NCBI GenBank assembly: GCA_002503885.1
Contig: DASQ01000112.1
Location: 1-50,471 of the forward strand
DNA: 50,471 bases
Direction of reading: 5' to 3'
DNA from: Methanoculleus marisnigri
GTDB taxonomy: Archaea; Halobacteriota; Methanomicrobia; Methanomicrobiales; Methanoculleaceae
The notes beneath the pieces were generated by a model. That model was not told the DNA's origin and made no database searches. It was given only the letters and a program-made list of their open reading frames with translations. The translations under genes and the position numbers were made by a program. Positions within the stretch are counted from its first letter, which is position 1; each line of letters starts with the position of its first letter. This document shows positions 21,041 through 27,877 of this stretch, piece by piece.

Positions 21041-21227
21041 CATACTAGTGTGTGGCCAGGCATTGCCCGTGATGAACCCTGCCTGCGCCTCGCCTCTATC
21101 CGTCATACCATTCCGATGCGCTACTGCACGTCCTTCCATACCCACCCAACAACTTTTTGCCGTCCGTCCCGGGCCCGCACCATTCCTGCCGGAGTGCTCC
21201 CGTTGCCCTTCCGCGGGGGGTAACGCA

Positions 21228-21569
21228 TCACTCGGCAATCCCGTCGAGGGCCTTCTCGATCCGGTCCACCTTCGCCTCGATCCGCTCCATCGACTGCCGC
21301 AGCATCTGCAGATCTGCACCGGCCACCGCGTTCTTCTGCCCCGCCGCATTCGCTATCTGGTCTTCAATCCACTCCTTGAGCCTTACGACAATGATGAAGA
21401 GCAGCGTGAGGATACCAAATTGGATGATAATCCAGACTGACCCGGCGAGCACGGCATTCAAGGAGTGCGAACCGCCGAGCAAGCCGGCAACAAGGCTGCT
21501 GATCACGAGCAGTGCGATGACGGCGCCCCAGAGCACCTTCAGGTAGAGTTTCCACCTATCCTGTTTCAT
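21228..21569 (-). CDS. Small two-helix membrane protein with coiled coil
   Basis: 113 residues: two hydrophobic segments (VLWGAVIALLVISSLVAGLL and SVWIIIQFGILTLLFIIVV) followed by a C-terminal heptad-rich coiled coil (LQMLRQSMERIEAKVDRIEKALDGI). The family is not recognised. Its start overlaps the end of the upstream ArsR-like gene by 14 bases, so the pair form an operon; a membrane sensor or target of that regulator is plausible (inference). Confidence 0.75.
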   Translation of the reverse strand: MKQDRWKLYLKVLWGAVIALLVISSLVAGLLGGSHSLNAVLAGSVWIIIQFGILTLLFIIVVRLKEWIEDQIANAAGQKNAVAGADLQMLRQSMERIEAKVDRIEKALDGIAE

Positions 21570-21876
21570 CCTTCGACCTCTCTAATGACATAATCACGTC
21601 CAGGTTCAGCACCAGCTCAAACGGCACCGCCCGGTAGTACCTCCGCAGGTACGGCGGCTCGTCCGACGTCCTGCTGGTCCCTTCCGCGAGACCGAGCTTC
21701 TCGAGCTGCCGCAGGTAGATGGCGACCAGCGGCCGCGATATGCCGAGCTCTTCGGCGATCTCGCGGGCATACTTCTCGTCGGCCGCAATCGCCCTGAGTA
21801 TGGCAAGCCGCTGCTCGTTCCCGAGCAGGGAGAGCAGCCGTGCCAGTTCGGGGAGGGTGCTGAAAGAGAATGTCAA
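21556..21876 (-). CDS. ArsR-like winged-helix transcriptional regulator
   Basis: 106 residues from a TTG start at 21874-21876. The helix-turn-helix region LGNEQRLAILRAIAADEKYAREIAEELGISRPLVAIYLRQLEKLGL is characteristic of the ArsR/winged-helix superfamily, and LRRYYRAVPFELVLNLD forms the dimer end. No metal-binding CxC motif is visible, so it probably does not sense arsenic or metals through cysteines. It precedes and overlaps a small membrane protein gene, a common archaeal pairing. The next gene on the plus strand is divergent, with about 190 bases between them. Confidence 0.85.
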   Translation of the reverse strand: MTFSFSTLPELARLLSLLGNEQRLAILRAIAADEKYAREIAEELGISRPLVAIYLRQLEKLGLAEGTSRTSDEPPYLRRYYRAVPFELVLNLDVIMSLERSKDETG

Positions 21877-22064
21877 CAGGTGTTAATTATTTTTTACACA
21901 TATGAATATTCCGATACCACATCTCATACGCCGCCCGGGCTTTCCGAACCGCGAATTGCCCTTTTTCGGTGGATAGGCTGGACTCGCTCCCCCTCCTTTC
22001 CCGGCTGTCGTACCGTAACCTTCTTGTTCCGCCGGGTGCGTTCACGGGCTGCAGGAGTCTGAGT

Positions 22065-22514
22065 ATGACCGCTGACAGGGTGCGGAAGAACACGCCGCCC
22101 GAGATTAACGCCCGGATCGATCGCGAGATCGCCGGGAGTATTCGTTATTTTGCCGCACAGGACAACTTCGAGATAACGAGGCGTATCCGTGAACCAGACC
22201 GTGAATGGGATGTCGAGCGGGCGCTGGAGGCGAATGCCGCTCTCCTCGGGGCGATAGGACTCGCGCTCGGAATTTTCCGCGACCGGCGGTGGCTGGTCCT
22301 GCCGTTCCTGCTGCAGCACGCCGTGCAGGGATGGTGCCCGCCGCTTGAGGTCCTCCGGCGGCTGGAATTCCGTACGAGAAAGGAGATCGACCGGGAGAAG
22401 TATGCCCTGAAGGTGCTGCGCGGCGACTTCGCGGACCTGCACCTCTCTGCCGGAGGTTCGACGGCGGATCGCGCCGAGGCGGCCCTCCGGGCGGCGGATG
22501 CGTGGAATGGATAA
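22065..22514 (+). CDS. Conserved hypothetical, DUF2892/YgaP-tail-like
   Basis: 149 residues from the ATG at 22065, preceded by GGAG at a normal distance; an in-frame ATG at 21969 adds an unlikely leader. After a charged N-terminus (NTPPEINARIDREIAGSIRYF) comes a short hydrophobic hairpin and QHAVQGWCPPLEVLRRL, resembling the GWCP motif of DUF2892 proteins, then a basic tail (TRKEIDREKYALKVLRGDF). Function unknown. A CGGGGA-GAAC-TCCCCG hairpin follows the stop. Confidence 0.65.
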   Translation: MTADRVRKNTPPEINARIDREIAGSIRYFAAQDNFEITRRIREPDREWDVERALEANAALLGAIGLALGIFRDRRWLVLPFLLQHAVQGWCPPLEVLRRLEFRTRKEIDREKYALKVLRGDFADLHLSAGGSTADRAEAALRAADAWNG

Positions 22515-22518
22515 CGGT

Positions 22519-22534
22519 CGGGGAGAACTCCCCG
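22519..22534 (+). terminator. GC hairpin behind the DUF2892-like gene
   Basis: CGGGGA (22519-22524), loop GAAC, TCCCCG (22529-22534), five bases after the stop codon. It lacks a following T run, so its termination role is uncertain. The remaining 22535-22924 stretch contains no convincing gene; an ORF there has no recognisable protein character. Confidence 0.35.
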
Positions 22535-22924
22535 GGGACGTGCCGCCCCGGGGTTGGTCCGGCGGATCAGGATAAGGTGGGTTGTAGGAGAGCCGCGTTA
22601 CGCGTTCTCCCCGCCGGCATCGTCGGGATGGGCAGGCTTTGCAGGACCCGTCCGGGAGTGCATCCGGTCAGGGGTCCGGCCTTTCGCGGTCTCGCGTGGG
22701 CGCCGCCGATCTGGTGCTGCCCGCACCCGGTGGACTTTGGGCAATCGCCTGAGTACATGCCTGTGTGGTCCGGCCAGAGCGCCCTCCCGGGATCCGCCGC
22801 AGATGCCGGAAGTGCGACGGAGACGATAGGGAGAGCCGCTCAGGGCCGATTATCGCGTTGCCCCCCTGCGGTGGGAATGGTTCCGCACCGGCATACAGGA
22901 CTCTGACCCGGGAATGATATATTG

Positions 22925-23614
22925 TTACGACAGCTGCGGTGGGATCGTTGAACCGCCCGGTTCAACGCCTCCGGCAAGATCCCGTATGCGATCGAGTGCC
23001 AGCAGCGCATCCTCGCGTTTTTGGTCGACAGCGTGCTCCGCGGCAAATGCCGCGAACCGGGCGAGGTCTTCCGGATCCGCCGCCCCGGCCGCCGCCTCGA
23101 CGACCTCGTCGTAGGTCCGTTCGGGAAAATAGAGTTCCCGGGCCGCGTCGAGAAGCACCCGGGCAGCGTCGGCGCCGATCACCCCGCATTCCAGCGCCCG
23201 CTGCAGGGTCGCCCGGATGTTCACGAGCGGTTCCGAGAGCGGGATGAACGTCTCAGGGTCGAAGAGGAGCGCCACCTCGTCGTCGGCGACGAGCCTTCCC
23301 TCCCGGTAGGCACGGTAGATCTCCCCGACGCCCTCCATCCCGAAGGTGTCGAGTTCCGCGGCCCGGAGCGCGCCCATGCTGGAGGCGCCGACGACCCGCA
23401 CCCCGGCCCGGAGCGCGGCGAGGATCTCCCGGTGCGCTACGGCGCAGTCCTGGAAGAAGACGCCGTCGATGAGCCCGATGATCCGGGCCCCGGCGTCTGC
23501 GGCCCGGGTTATGTCGCCCCGTTTTGCCGGAGGACGGTAATCGGCGTCGAGGATCTTCCGGGCGGTCGCGTGATCACAGCTGGGACCGAGGAAGACGACG
23601 ACTTCGTGCGTCAC
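22925..23614 (-). CDS. tfuA: TfuA-related McrA-glycine thioamidation protein
   Basis: 229 residues matching the TfuA core: VVVFLGPSCDHATARKIL at the start, GDITRAADAGARIIGLIDGVFFQ, and GASSMGALRAAEL, the most conserved TfuA block. In methanogens TfuA works with YcaO to replace the oxygen of a glycine peptide bond in methyl-coenzyme M reductase (McrA) with sulfur, giving thioglycine; TfuA is thought to help deliver sulfide. The gene overlaps the end of ycaO by 41 bases and is last in the moeB-moaD-moaE-ycaO-tfuA run. Confidence 0.9.
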   Translation of the reverse strand: MTHEVVVFLGPSCDHATARKILDADYRPPAKRGDITRAADAGARIIGLIDGVFFQDCAVAHREILAALRAGVRVVGASSMGALRAAELDTFGMEGVGEIYRAYREGRLVADDEVALLFDPETFIPLSEPLVNIRATLQRALECGVIGADAARVLLDAARELYFPERTYDEVVEAAAGAADPEDLARFAAFAAEHAVDQKREDALLALDRIRDLAGGVEPGGSTIPPQLS

Positions 23615-24788
23615 GGCACCTCCTTCCCATCCGGTCCTGGTCCATCGCGTACATCTCCAGCCCCGGCACGATCACCCGGACGACCGGGATGCCGATCTCC
23701 GGCCGGGTGAGGTCGACCACGATCACCCGGGAGAGCCCCGCCACGCTGAGCCGGTCGGTGACGTGGTTGATGTCGGTGAGGAAGTCGTCGCTGTCAAACG
23801 ACGGCATGGCCGCAAACTCGACCGTTTCGGACTCCGCGAACCAGTGCCGGTTCAGCCGTTTCGTCCGGTCGTAGCCGATCTTCTTCCTGACGTCCGCCGT
23901 ATCGGTATCCTCCCGGGCGCCGTGGATCTGGGTCAGCCGGCTCTGGGCGACCTCCGTGAGCGCCCGGAGGACCGCGATGTGGGCGCTCGTGTGCGACCCC
24001 ATGCCGATCGTGAGGAGTGTGGGGTCCTTAAGCACCACGTCGTCGGCCACCGCGGCCACCGTGGGGATCCCGATATCGCTCGTGATATCCTTGAGGGTGA
24101 CCTCGACGCCGGCGGCCGCGAACTTCGCGAGCAGGTCGGCAGCGAGCCCGCCGGCGATCCCCTCGATCCGGGGGCCGGTGTTCCGGGTGACCTCGACGAG
24201 CGACCAGGCGTCACGCTCGACCACCTCCATCAGGGCATGGAAGGTCGCTTCCTCAAGCGTGTTCCCGGAGGCAAGCCCGTTGGTGTTGGTCCTGAAGAGG
24301 CGGCCGCAGGTCAGCGGGAGGGGGTGAAAGACCGCGTGGGCCGGGACGAGCACCTCCTCCTCCTGCACGATGTCGTATCCCCCGACCCAGGGGACCGCTA
24401 TATCGGCGGGGACCCGTTCGGGCAGGATCAGGGTTGCCGGGTCGAGGGCGGTCGTCCGGGCCGAGACCTCGCTGTACCTCCCGATGATGGGCTGCCGGTC
24501 GTCCATCTCTCCCGAGTAGCGCTCGATCCCTTCCATCATCGCCGAGACCTCCGCCTCGATCGGGGTGGCGCCTTTGCCGTTGTAGACCGATATCGCTCCC
24601 GCTTCAGCGGTCGGCCGGATGCTCGAGAAGACCGGGATCCCGATCCGGTCGAGGTTCGTGATGTCGGCAACCCGGGTGATCCCCGCCGCCGGGAGTCTCG
24701 CCTGCGCCCGGCGAAGCGTCTCTTCGGGCGGGACCGTCCGCTGCGTCTCCTTCGCGTAGGCCTTCCGGCACGACTGCAGCCGGATCAT
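23574..24788 (-). CDS. ycaO: YcaO-related McrA-glycine thioamidation enzyme
   Basis: 404 residues. YcaO ATP/Mg-binding signatures are visible: EGIERYSGE, EATFHALMEVVERDAW and a TEVAQSRLTQIHGARED segment. YcaO proteins activate a backbone amide with ATP; with TfuA beside it the substrate is most probably the McrA glycine. The C-terminus (PGLEMYAMDQDRMGRR) resembles methanogen homologues. Its ATG overlaps the moaE stop by four bases, and it in turn overlaps tfuA, pointing to strict co-expression. Confidence 0.93.
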   Translation of the reverse strand: MIRLQSCRKAYAKETQRTVPPEETLRRAQARLPAAGITRVADITNLDRIGIPVFSSIRPTAEAGAISVYNGKGATPIEAEVSAMMEGIERYSGEMDDRQPIIGRYSEVSARTTALDPATLILPERVPADIAVPWVGGYDIVQEEEVLVPAHAVFHPLPLTCGRLFRTNTNGLASGNTLEEATFHALMEVVERDAWSLVEVTRNTGPRIEGIAGGLAADLLAKFAAAGVEVTLKDITSDIGIPTVAAVADDVVLKDPTLLTIGMGSHTSAHIAVLRALTEVAQSRLTQIHGAREDTDTADVRKKIGYDRTKRLNRHWFAESETVEFAAMPSFDSDDFLTDINHVTDRLSVAGLSRVIVVDLTRPEIGIPVVRVIVPGLEMYAMDQDRMGRRCRDARSRRLPRSQL

Positions 24789-25198
24789 GCGTCGCCCCCG
24801 TGGGACTCGCCCGGCACCCAGCGCTCGCCGTCTTTCCCGATCTCCTTCTTCCAGATCGGCACGCTCTGCTTGATCCGCTCGAGGATATACTCGCAGGCGT
24901 CGAACGCCTCCTTCCGGTGGCCGGCGCCGACGACGATGAGGAGGATGTTCTCCCCGACCCGGAGCCTTCCTACCCGGTGGATGATATCGACGGCCTCGAT
25001 CGGGAAATCTGCAAGCGCCTCGTCCCGGATCGTCTCCATCTCCTTCACCGCGACCTCCTCGTAAGCTTCAAGATCCATCACCTCGATCCCGTCGTCCCGA
25101 ACAACGCCGAGGAAGGTGACCAGGGCACCCATATCGGGCCGCTTTACCCGGCCGATCACTGCATTCACGTCGAAATCGTCTCGTGTTACGCTGATCAT
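24785..25198 (-). CDS. moaE: Molybdopterin synthase catalytic subunit MoaE
   Basis: 137 residues from the ATG at 25196-25198; an in-frame upstream start adds a low-complexity leader. Family signatures: ALVTFLGVVRDD, LEAYEEVAVKEME, IHRVGRLRVGENILLIVVGAGHRKEAFDAC and VPIWKKEI with the conserved Lys pair near the active site. With MoaD thiocarboxylate it converts cPMP to molybdopterin, used by tungsten or molybdenum enzymes such as formylmethanofuran dehydrogenase. It lies between moaD and ycaO; the four-base overlap with ycaO ties cofactor and McrA modification genes together. Confidence 0.95.
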   Translation of the reverse strand: MISVTRDDFDVNAVIGRVKRPDMGALVTFLGVVRDDGIEVMDLEAYEEVAVKEMETIRDEALADFPIEAVDIIHRVGRLRVGENILLIVVGAGHRKEAFDACEYILERIKQSVPIWKKEIGKDGERWVPGESHGGDA

Positions 25199-25211
25199 TC
25201 CAGTCCCTCCG

Positions 25212-25490
25212 TCACCCGCCCGCCACCGGCGGGAAGAGTGCGACCTCGTCCCCGTCGGCGAGGGTGAGCGTCCCGGCCTCCGCACGCCGCACGCGCCTGC
25301 CGTTGTGCATCAGGATCACGTACCCCCGGAGTTCTCCGCTCTCCTCAAAGAGCGCCTCTCCTGCCTGCTCCGAGGTTTCCCCGACCGCCGCAAGCAGCCG
25401 GCTCATCGTCGCCCCCTCGGGGACCTCCAGTGTGAGGTCCCCCCCGATGGCCTCCCGCAACCGGGCAAAAGCCCTGACCCGAACCTGCAT
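25212..25490 (-). CDS. moaD: MoaD/ThiS-type sulfur carrier protein
   Basis: 92 residues with a beta-grasp fold: VRVRAFARLREAIGG at the start, DLTLEVPEGATMSRLLAAV, and the required C-terminal GG (DEVALFPPVAGG), which is adenylated and converted to a thiocarboxylate. GAGGAGA precedes the ATG. It should pass sulfur to MoaE; because moeB is directly upstream (stop and start four bases apart) and ycaO-tfuA downstream, a second role as sulfur donor for thioamidation is possible (inference). Confidence 0.93.
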   Translation of the reverse strand: MQVRVRAFARLREAIGGDLTLEVPEGATMSRLLAAVGETSEQAGEALFEESGELRGYVILMHNGRRVRRAEAGTLTLADGDEVALFPPVAGG

Positions 25491-25494
25491 TTCT

Positions 25495-26238
25495 TCATCT
25501 CCTCGAGCACCGGCCGCTTCCGCACGCGGTGCACTCTTCCTGCCGCTCGACCGACAGGGTCGTCATGGTGGCGGCCCGCCCGTCCCAGATGAGCAGCCTG
25601 TTCGTGAGAAGGTCGCCGGTGCCGGTGATATACTTGATCGCCTCGTTTGCCTGGACAAGCCCGATGATCCCGGGCGTGGTGCCGACCACGGGGGTGGCGC
25701 CCTCCTCGGGCGGGGCGATTGGGATGATGCACTCCAGGCAGGCCGTCCGGCCGGGGATGATCGTCGTCGCCTGCCCGTCAAAGCCCCTGACCGCCCCATG
25801 GATGAGCGGCACGCGGGCGTCGAGCGCCACCCGGTTGAGGGTGTAGCGCACCCGGTAATTATCGGTGGCATCGACGATGAGGTCTGCCCCGCCCACGAGC
25901 GCGGCGGCGTTTTCTTCGTCGACGGCGGCATACGTCGCAACGACCGTGATCTCCGGGTTCTGCGCCCGGAGTTTCTCGGCCGCCGACTCGACCTTCGCCC
26001 GCCCGATGTCACGATCTCCATGGAGCACCTGGCGGTTCAGGTTGGTCCTGTCCACGACGTCGCCGTCGACCAGCCTGACCTCCCCGACACCGGCGGCGGC
26101 AAGGTAGAGAGCAACCGGGCACCCGAGCCCGCCGGCCCCGACGATGACGACCCGGGCACTTGCGAGCCGTTCCTGCGCCTCTTCTCCGAAGAGCGCGACC
26201 TGCCGCCTGTAGCGTCCCGGTTCCCGATCCGTGAGCAT
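25495..26238 (-). CDS. moeB: MoeB/ThiF/HesA-type E1-like adenylyltransferase
   Basis: 247 residues from the ATG at 26236-26238 (MLTDREPGRYRRQVALFG), the usual MoeB start; a longer reading is unlikely. Visible: ATP-binding VVIVGAGGLGCPVALYLAAAGVG, DGDVVDRTNLNRQVLH, DATDNYRVRYTLNR, and zinc cysteines in CLEC and CTACGSGRC. It activates the C-terminal glycine of a MoaD-like carrier. No rhodanese domain is fused, so sulfur must come from elsewhere. It heads the five-gene moeB-moaD-moaE-ycaO-tfuA run. Confidence 0.93.
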   Translation of the reverse strand: MLTDREPGRYRRQVALFGEEAQERLASARVVIVGAGGLGCPVALYLAAAGVGEVRLVDGDVVDRTNLNRQVLHGDRDIGRAKVESAAEKLRAQNPEITVVATYAAVDEENAAALVGGADLIVDATDNYRVRYTLNRVALDARVPLIHGAVRGFDGQATTIIPGRTACLECIIPIAPPEEGATPVVGTTPGIIGLVQANEAIKYITGTGDLLTNRLLIWDGRAATMTTLSVERQEECTACGSGRCSRR

Positions 26239-26380
26239 CTTCCTCTCAGTCCTCCGTGCAGGTGAATACGCAGTTATGTGGTGTCCCGGGCGATTTGAAC
26301 GTTGTGATTCCATAGAGTCGCCACTGCCCGCAGCCGGGTCGGGGAGTCGGGCACCCGGCCGAGACCGGTTCGATTCGGCG

Positions 26381-26395
26381 AAATATATATATCTA
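26381..26395. promoter_or_regulatory. TATA-like tract between moeB and the FemAB remnant
   Basis: AAATATATATATCTA in GC-rich surroundings, about 145 bases from the moeB ATG on the minus strand and about 100 bases ahead of the GTG used for the plus-strand ORF. It could serve either gene; direction not resolved. Confidence 0.35.
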
Positions 26396-26495
26396 AGGCG
26401 ATGGATACTCCGCCGGGACAGTCAGTGACCCCGGAACAGGGAGTGAGAGCATAACAACGGGACTTATCGACGATAGGGAGAGCTGGGATACGTTC

Positions 26496-26960
26496 GTGGA
26501 CGAGAGCGCCTCCGGCCGCCTTTTCCATAAATGGGACTTTATGAACATTCCGATGATCAGCCGGTCCTACTTCGAGGACCTCTTCCTGGCATATCCCGAT
26601 GAGCTCGGGCTCTACTACCTCTACGACGGCGACGGCGCGGTGACGGGCGTGCAGGCCACCCAGGAGTACAAGGCCTTCACCCTCTGGATGGGGGCCCCGA
26701 AGATGACCGCAATGCCCGGCAACGAGTTCCTGCAGTGGCTCCTCCTCGGGCAGGCCAAGGAGCGGGGGTACCGAAAGATGGAGAATGTCGGGGCGAACAA
26801 CGAGAACATAAACCTCTTCAAGTCCAAGTTCAACCCTTCCCTCACTCTCATTCTGGAGGTGAGCCGGCAGGACCTCTTCGGCAGGGTTGCACGGTGGGCC
26901 TACAGCACCATCGCAAGCAAGGGGCCGGTGAAGCGCAAGGTCCTCTCGTATATCGAGTGA
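26496..26960 (+). pseudogene. FemAB/GNAT-like acyltransferase with in-frame internal deletion
   Basis: 154 residues from GTG 26496, though the frame is open back to a stop at 26394-26396 and the family-like N-terminus (LIDDRESWDTFVDESASGRLFHKWDF) starts before it with no good start codon. The normal FemAB-like N-terminal HKWDF segment runs straight into NIPMISRSYFEDLFLAYPDELGLYYLYDGD, a C-terminal segment that in full-length relatives lies well over 100 residues later. The rest of the C-terminal GNAT half is intact (QATQEYKAFTLWMGAPK, ENVGANNENINLFKSKFNP). Probably a remnant; residual function cannot be excluded. Confidence 0.6.
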
Positions 26961-27073
26961 CTGCTACTCGTTGTCATTTAAGTCCATGAATTCCCTTTCA
27001 CGCCCTTCGCATCCCTCACGGCCTGCCTTCTGTGTGGGACCATGGGCATGCCCCTGCAAGTGGACCGTGGGGA

Positions 27074-27201
27074 TATCGCCTCGCGGGGGAGGGGGAGCCC
27101 CCCTCCCCTGTCTCCATCCACAAGTAGACGTGTAACCCCCACCCCGCCCGGCCTCCGGCCTCCTCCCCCGCCCCCTGGAGGGGGGGGCAGTCATGGCGAT
27201 A
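27074..27201 (+). repeat. Dispersed GC-rich repeat, copy D
   Basis: 128 bp between TATCGCC (27074-27080) and TGGCGATA (27194-27201), same orientation as copy A, with the GGGGGAGCCCCCCTCCCC stem and CGCCCGGCCTCCGGCCTCC block. The gene-free stretch 26961-27344 otherwise contains only the 41-bp repeat at its right end. Confidence 0.7.
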
Positions 27202-27305
27202 CCCGGTGGAAAGCCGTGCTCCGGAGTGCGACCATCGGGAGAGACGGATCCGGGTTCAACAAAGCCGAAAGTTTTCTGTTCTGCGTGAGGGCATAGCGCC
27301 CGCCC

Positions 27306-27346
27306 CCACACGCCAAAATTCCTGAAATAACGTGACAGGATGCACT
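27306..27346 (+). repeat. 41-bp perfect direct repeat, copy 1
   Basis: 41 bases beginning CCACACGCCAAAATTCCTG and ending ACGTGACAGGATGCACT occur again, identical and in the same orientation, at 36949-36989. On the minus strand it begins at the stop codon of the PIN-like fragment. Flanks differ on both sides. Confidence 0.8.
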
Positions 27347-27818
27347 ATTCCCTGCCCTCAAACCTGACCAGCGCAGGTGACGCCGGCCTTCCGACGAGTG
27401 CCAGGGCATCGGATATGCGGTCGGTGATCGTAAGATCGCCGCCGGTTCTCTCCCGGTACTCCCCGGCGAGGCAGGCGGTGTGGTAGCGGTATGTCCGGTC
27501 CCGGGTGATGAAGATCAGGTCCTCTGCGAGGTTTGCAAGCAGCGTCTCCCAGATGAGCTCGTCGCCGATGGTATCCTTACCCATGCTCTTTGGGGGGTTG
27601 CCGAGGAGTTTGCGGCGGTGGGCCCGCGTGACGAGTTCATCGGTCCGATGGATGACCCGCACGGCGGGGTCGCCGGAGAGATCGGTGAACGCCCGGGCGA
27701 TCGGGTCGGCGGCGGGCTCTCTTATCATGCTCTCTGTGGGTATGGCGGCCCCCTTAACGGGCACGATATGCATTAAGATGGGGAAGTTTTCTTCGTTTTC
27801 TCGGAACAGGGGTAACAA
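27345..27818 (-). CDS. PIN-like (DUF4935-type) protein, apparently lacking its N-terminal half
   Basis: At most 157 residues (27818 is the first possible start; ATG 27728 is also possible). RKLLGNPPKSMGKDTIGDELIWETLLANLAEDLIFITRDRTYRY matches the C-terminal half of DUF4935-type PIN domains, which carries the acidic DxxIWE and TRD motifs. The N-terminal strand with the first catalytic Asp (usually D-T-N) is absent. A full enzyme would be a toxin-like RNase; this version is probably inactive. A 41-bp repeat overlaps its stop. Confidence 0.5.
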   Translation of the reverse strand: MLPLFRENEENFPILMHIVPVKGAAIPTESMIREPAADPIARAFTDLSGDPAVRVIHRTDELVTRAHRRKLLGNPPKSMGKDTIGDELIWETLLANLAEDLIFITRDRTYRYHTACLAGEYRERTGGDLTITDRISDALALVGRPASPALVRFEGRE

Positions 27819-27839
27819 TACCGAATCAAAATGCTTAAG

Positions 27840-27848
27840 AATTATATC
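27840..27848 (+). promoter_or_regulatory. TATA-like box ahead of the histidine kinase
   Basis: AATTATATC lies about 30-38 bases before the kinase ATG at 27878, the spacing expected for a very short leader. A GGGAG ribosome site sits just ahead of the ATG. Confidence 0.45.
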
Positions 27849-27877
27849 AGTTCATCTCTCCGTAATAGGTTGGGAGC

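Noticed and set aside
22502..22906. 134-residue plus-strand ORF behind the DUF2892-like gene
   Set aside because: Cys/Pro/Arg-rich composition, no ribosome site, overlaps a GC hairpin; not protein-like.
26340..26385. GGTTCGATTCGG, resembling a tRNA T-loop
   Set aside because: Stem pairing is poor and no cloverleaf can be built within about 90 bases.
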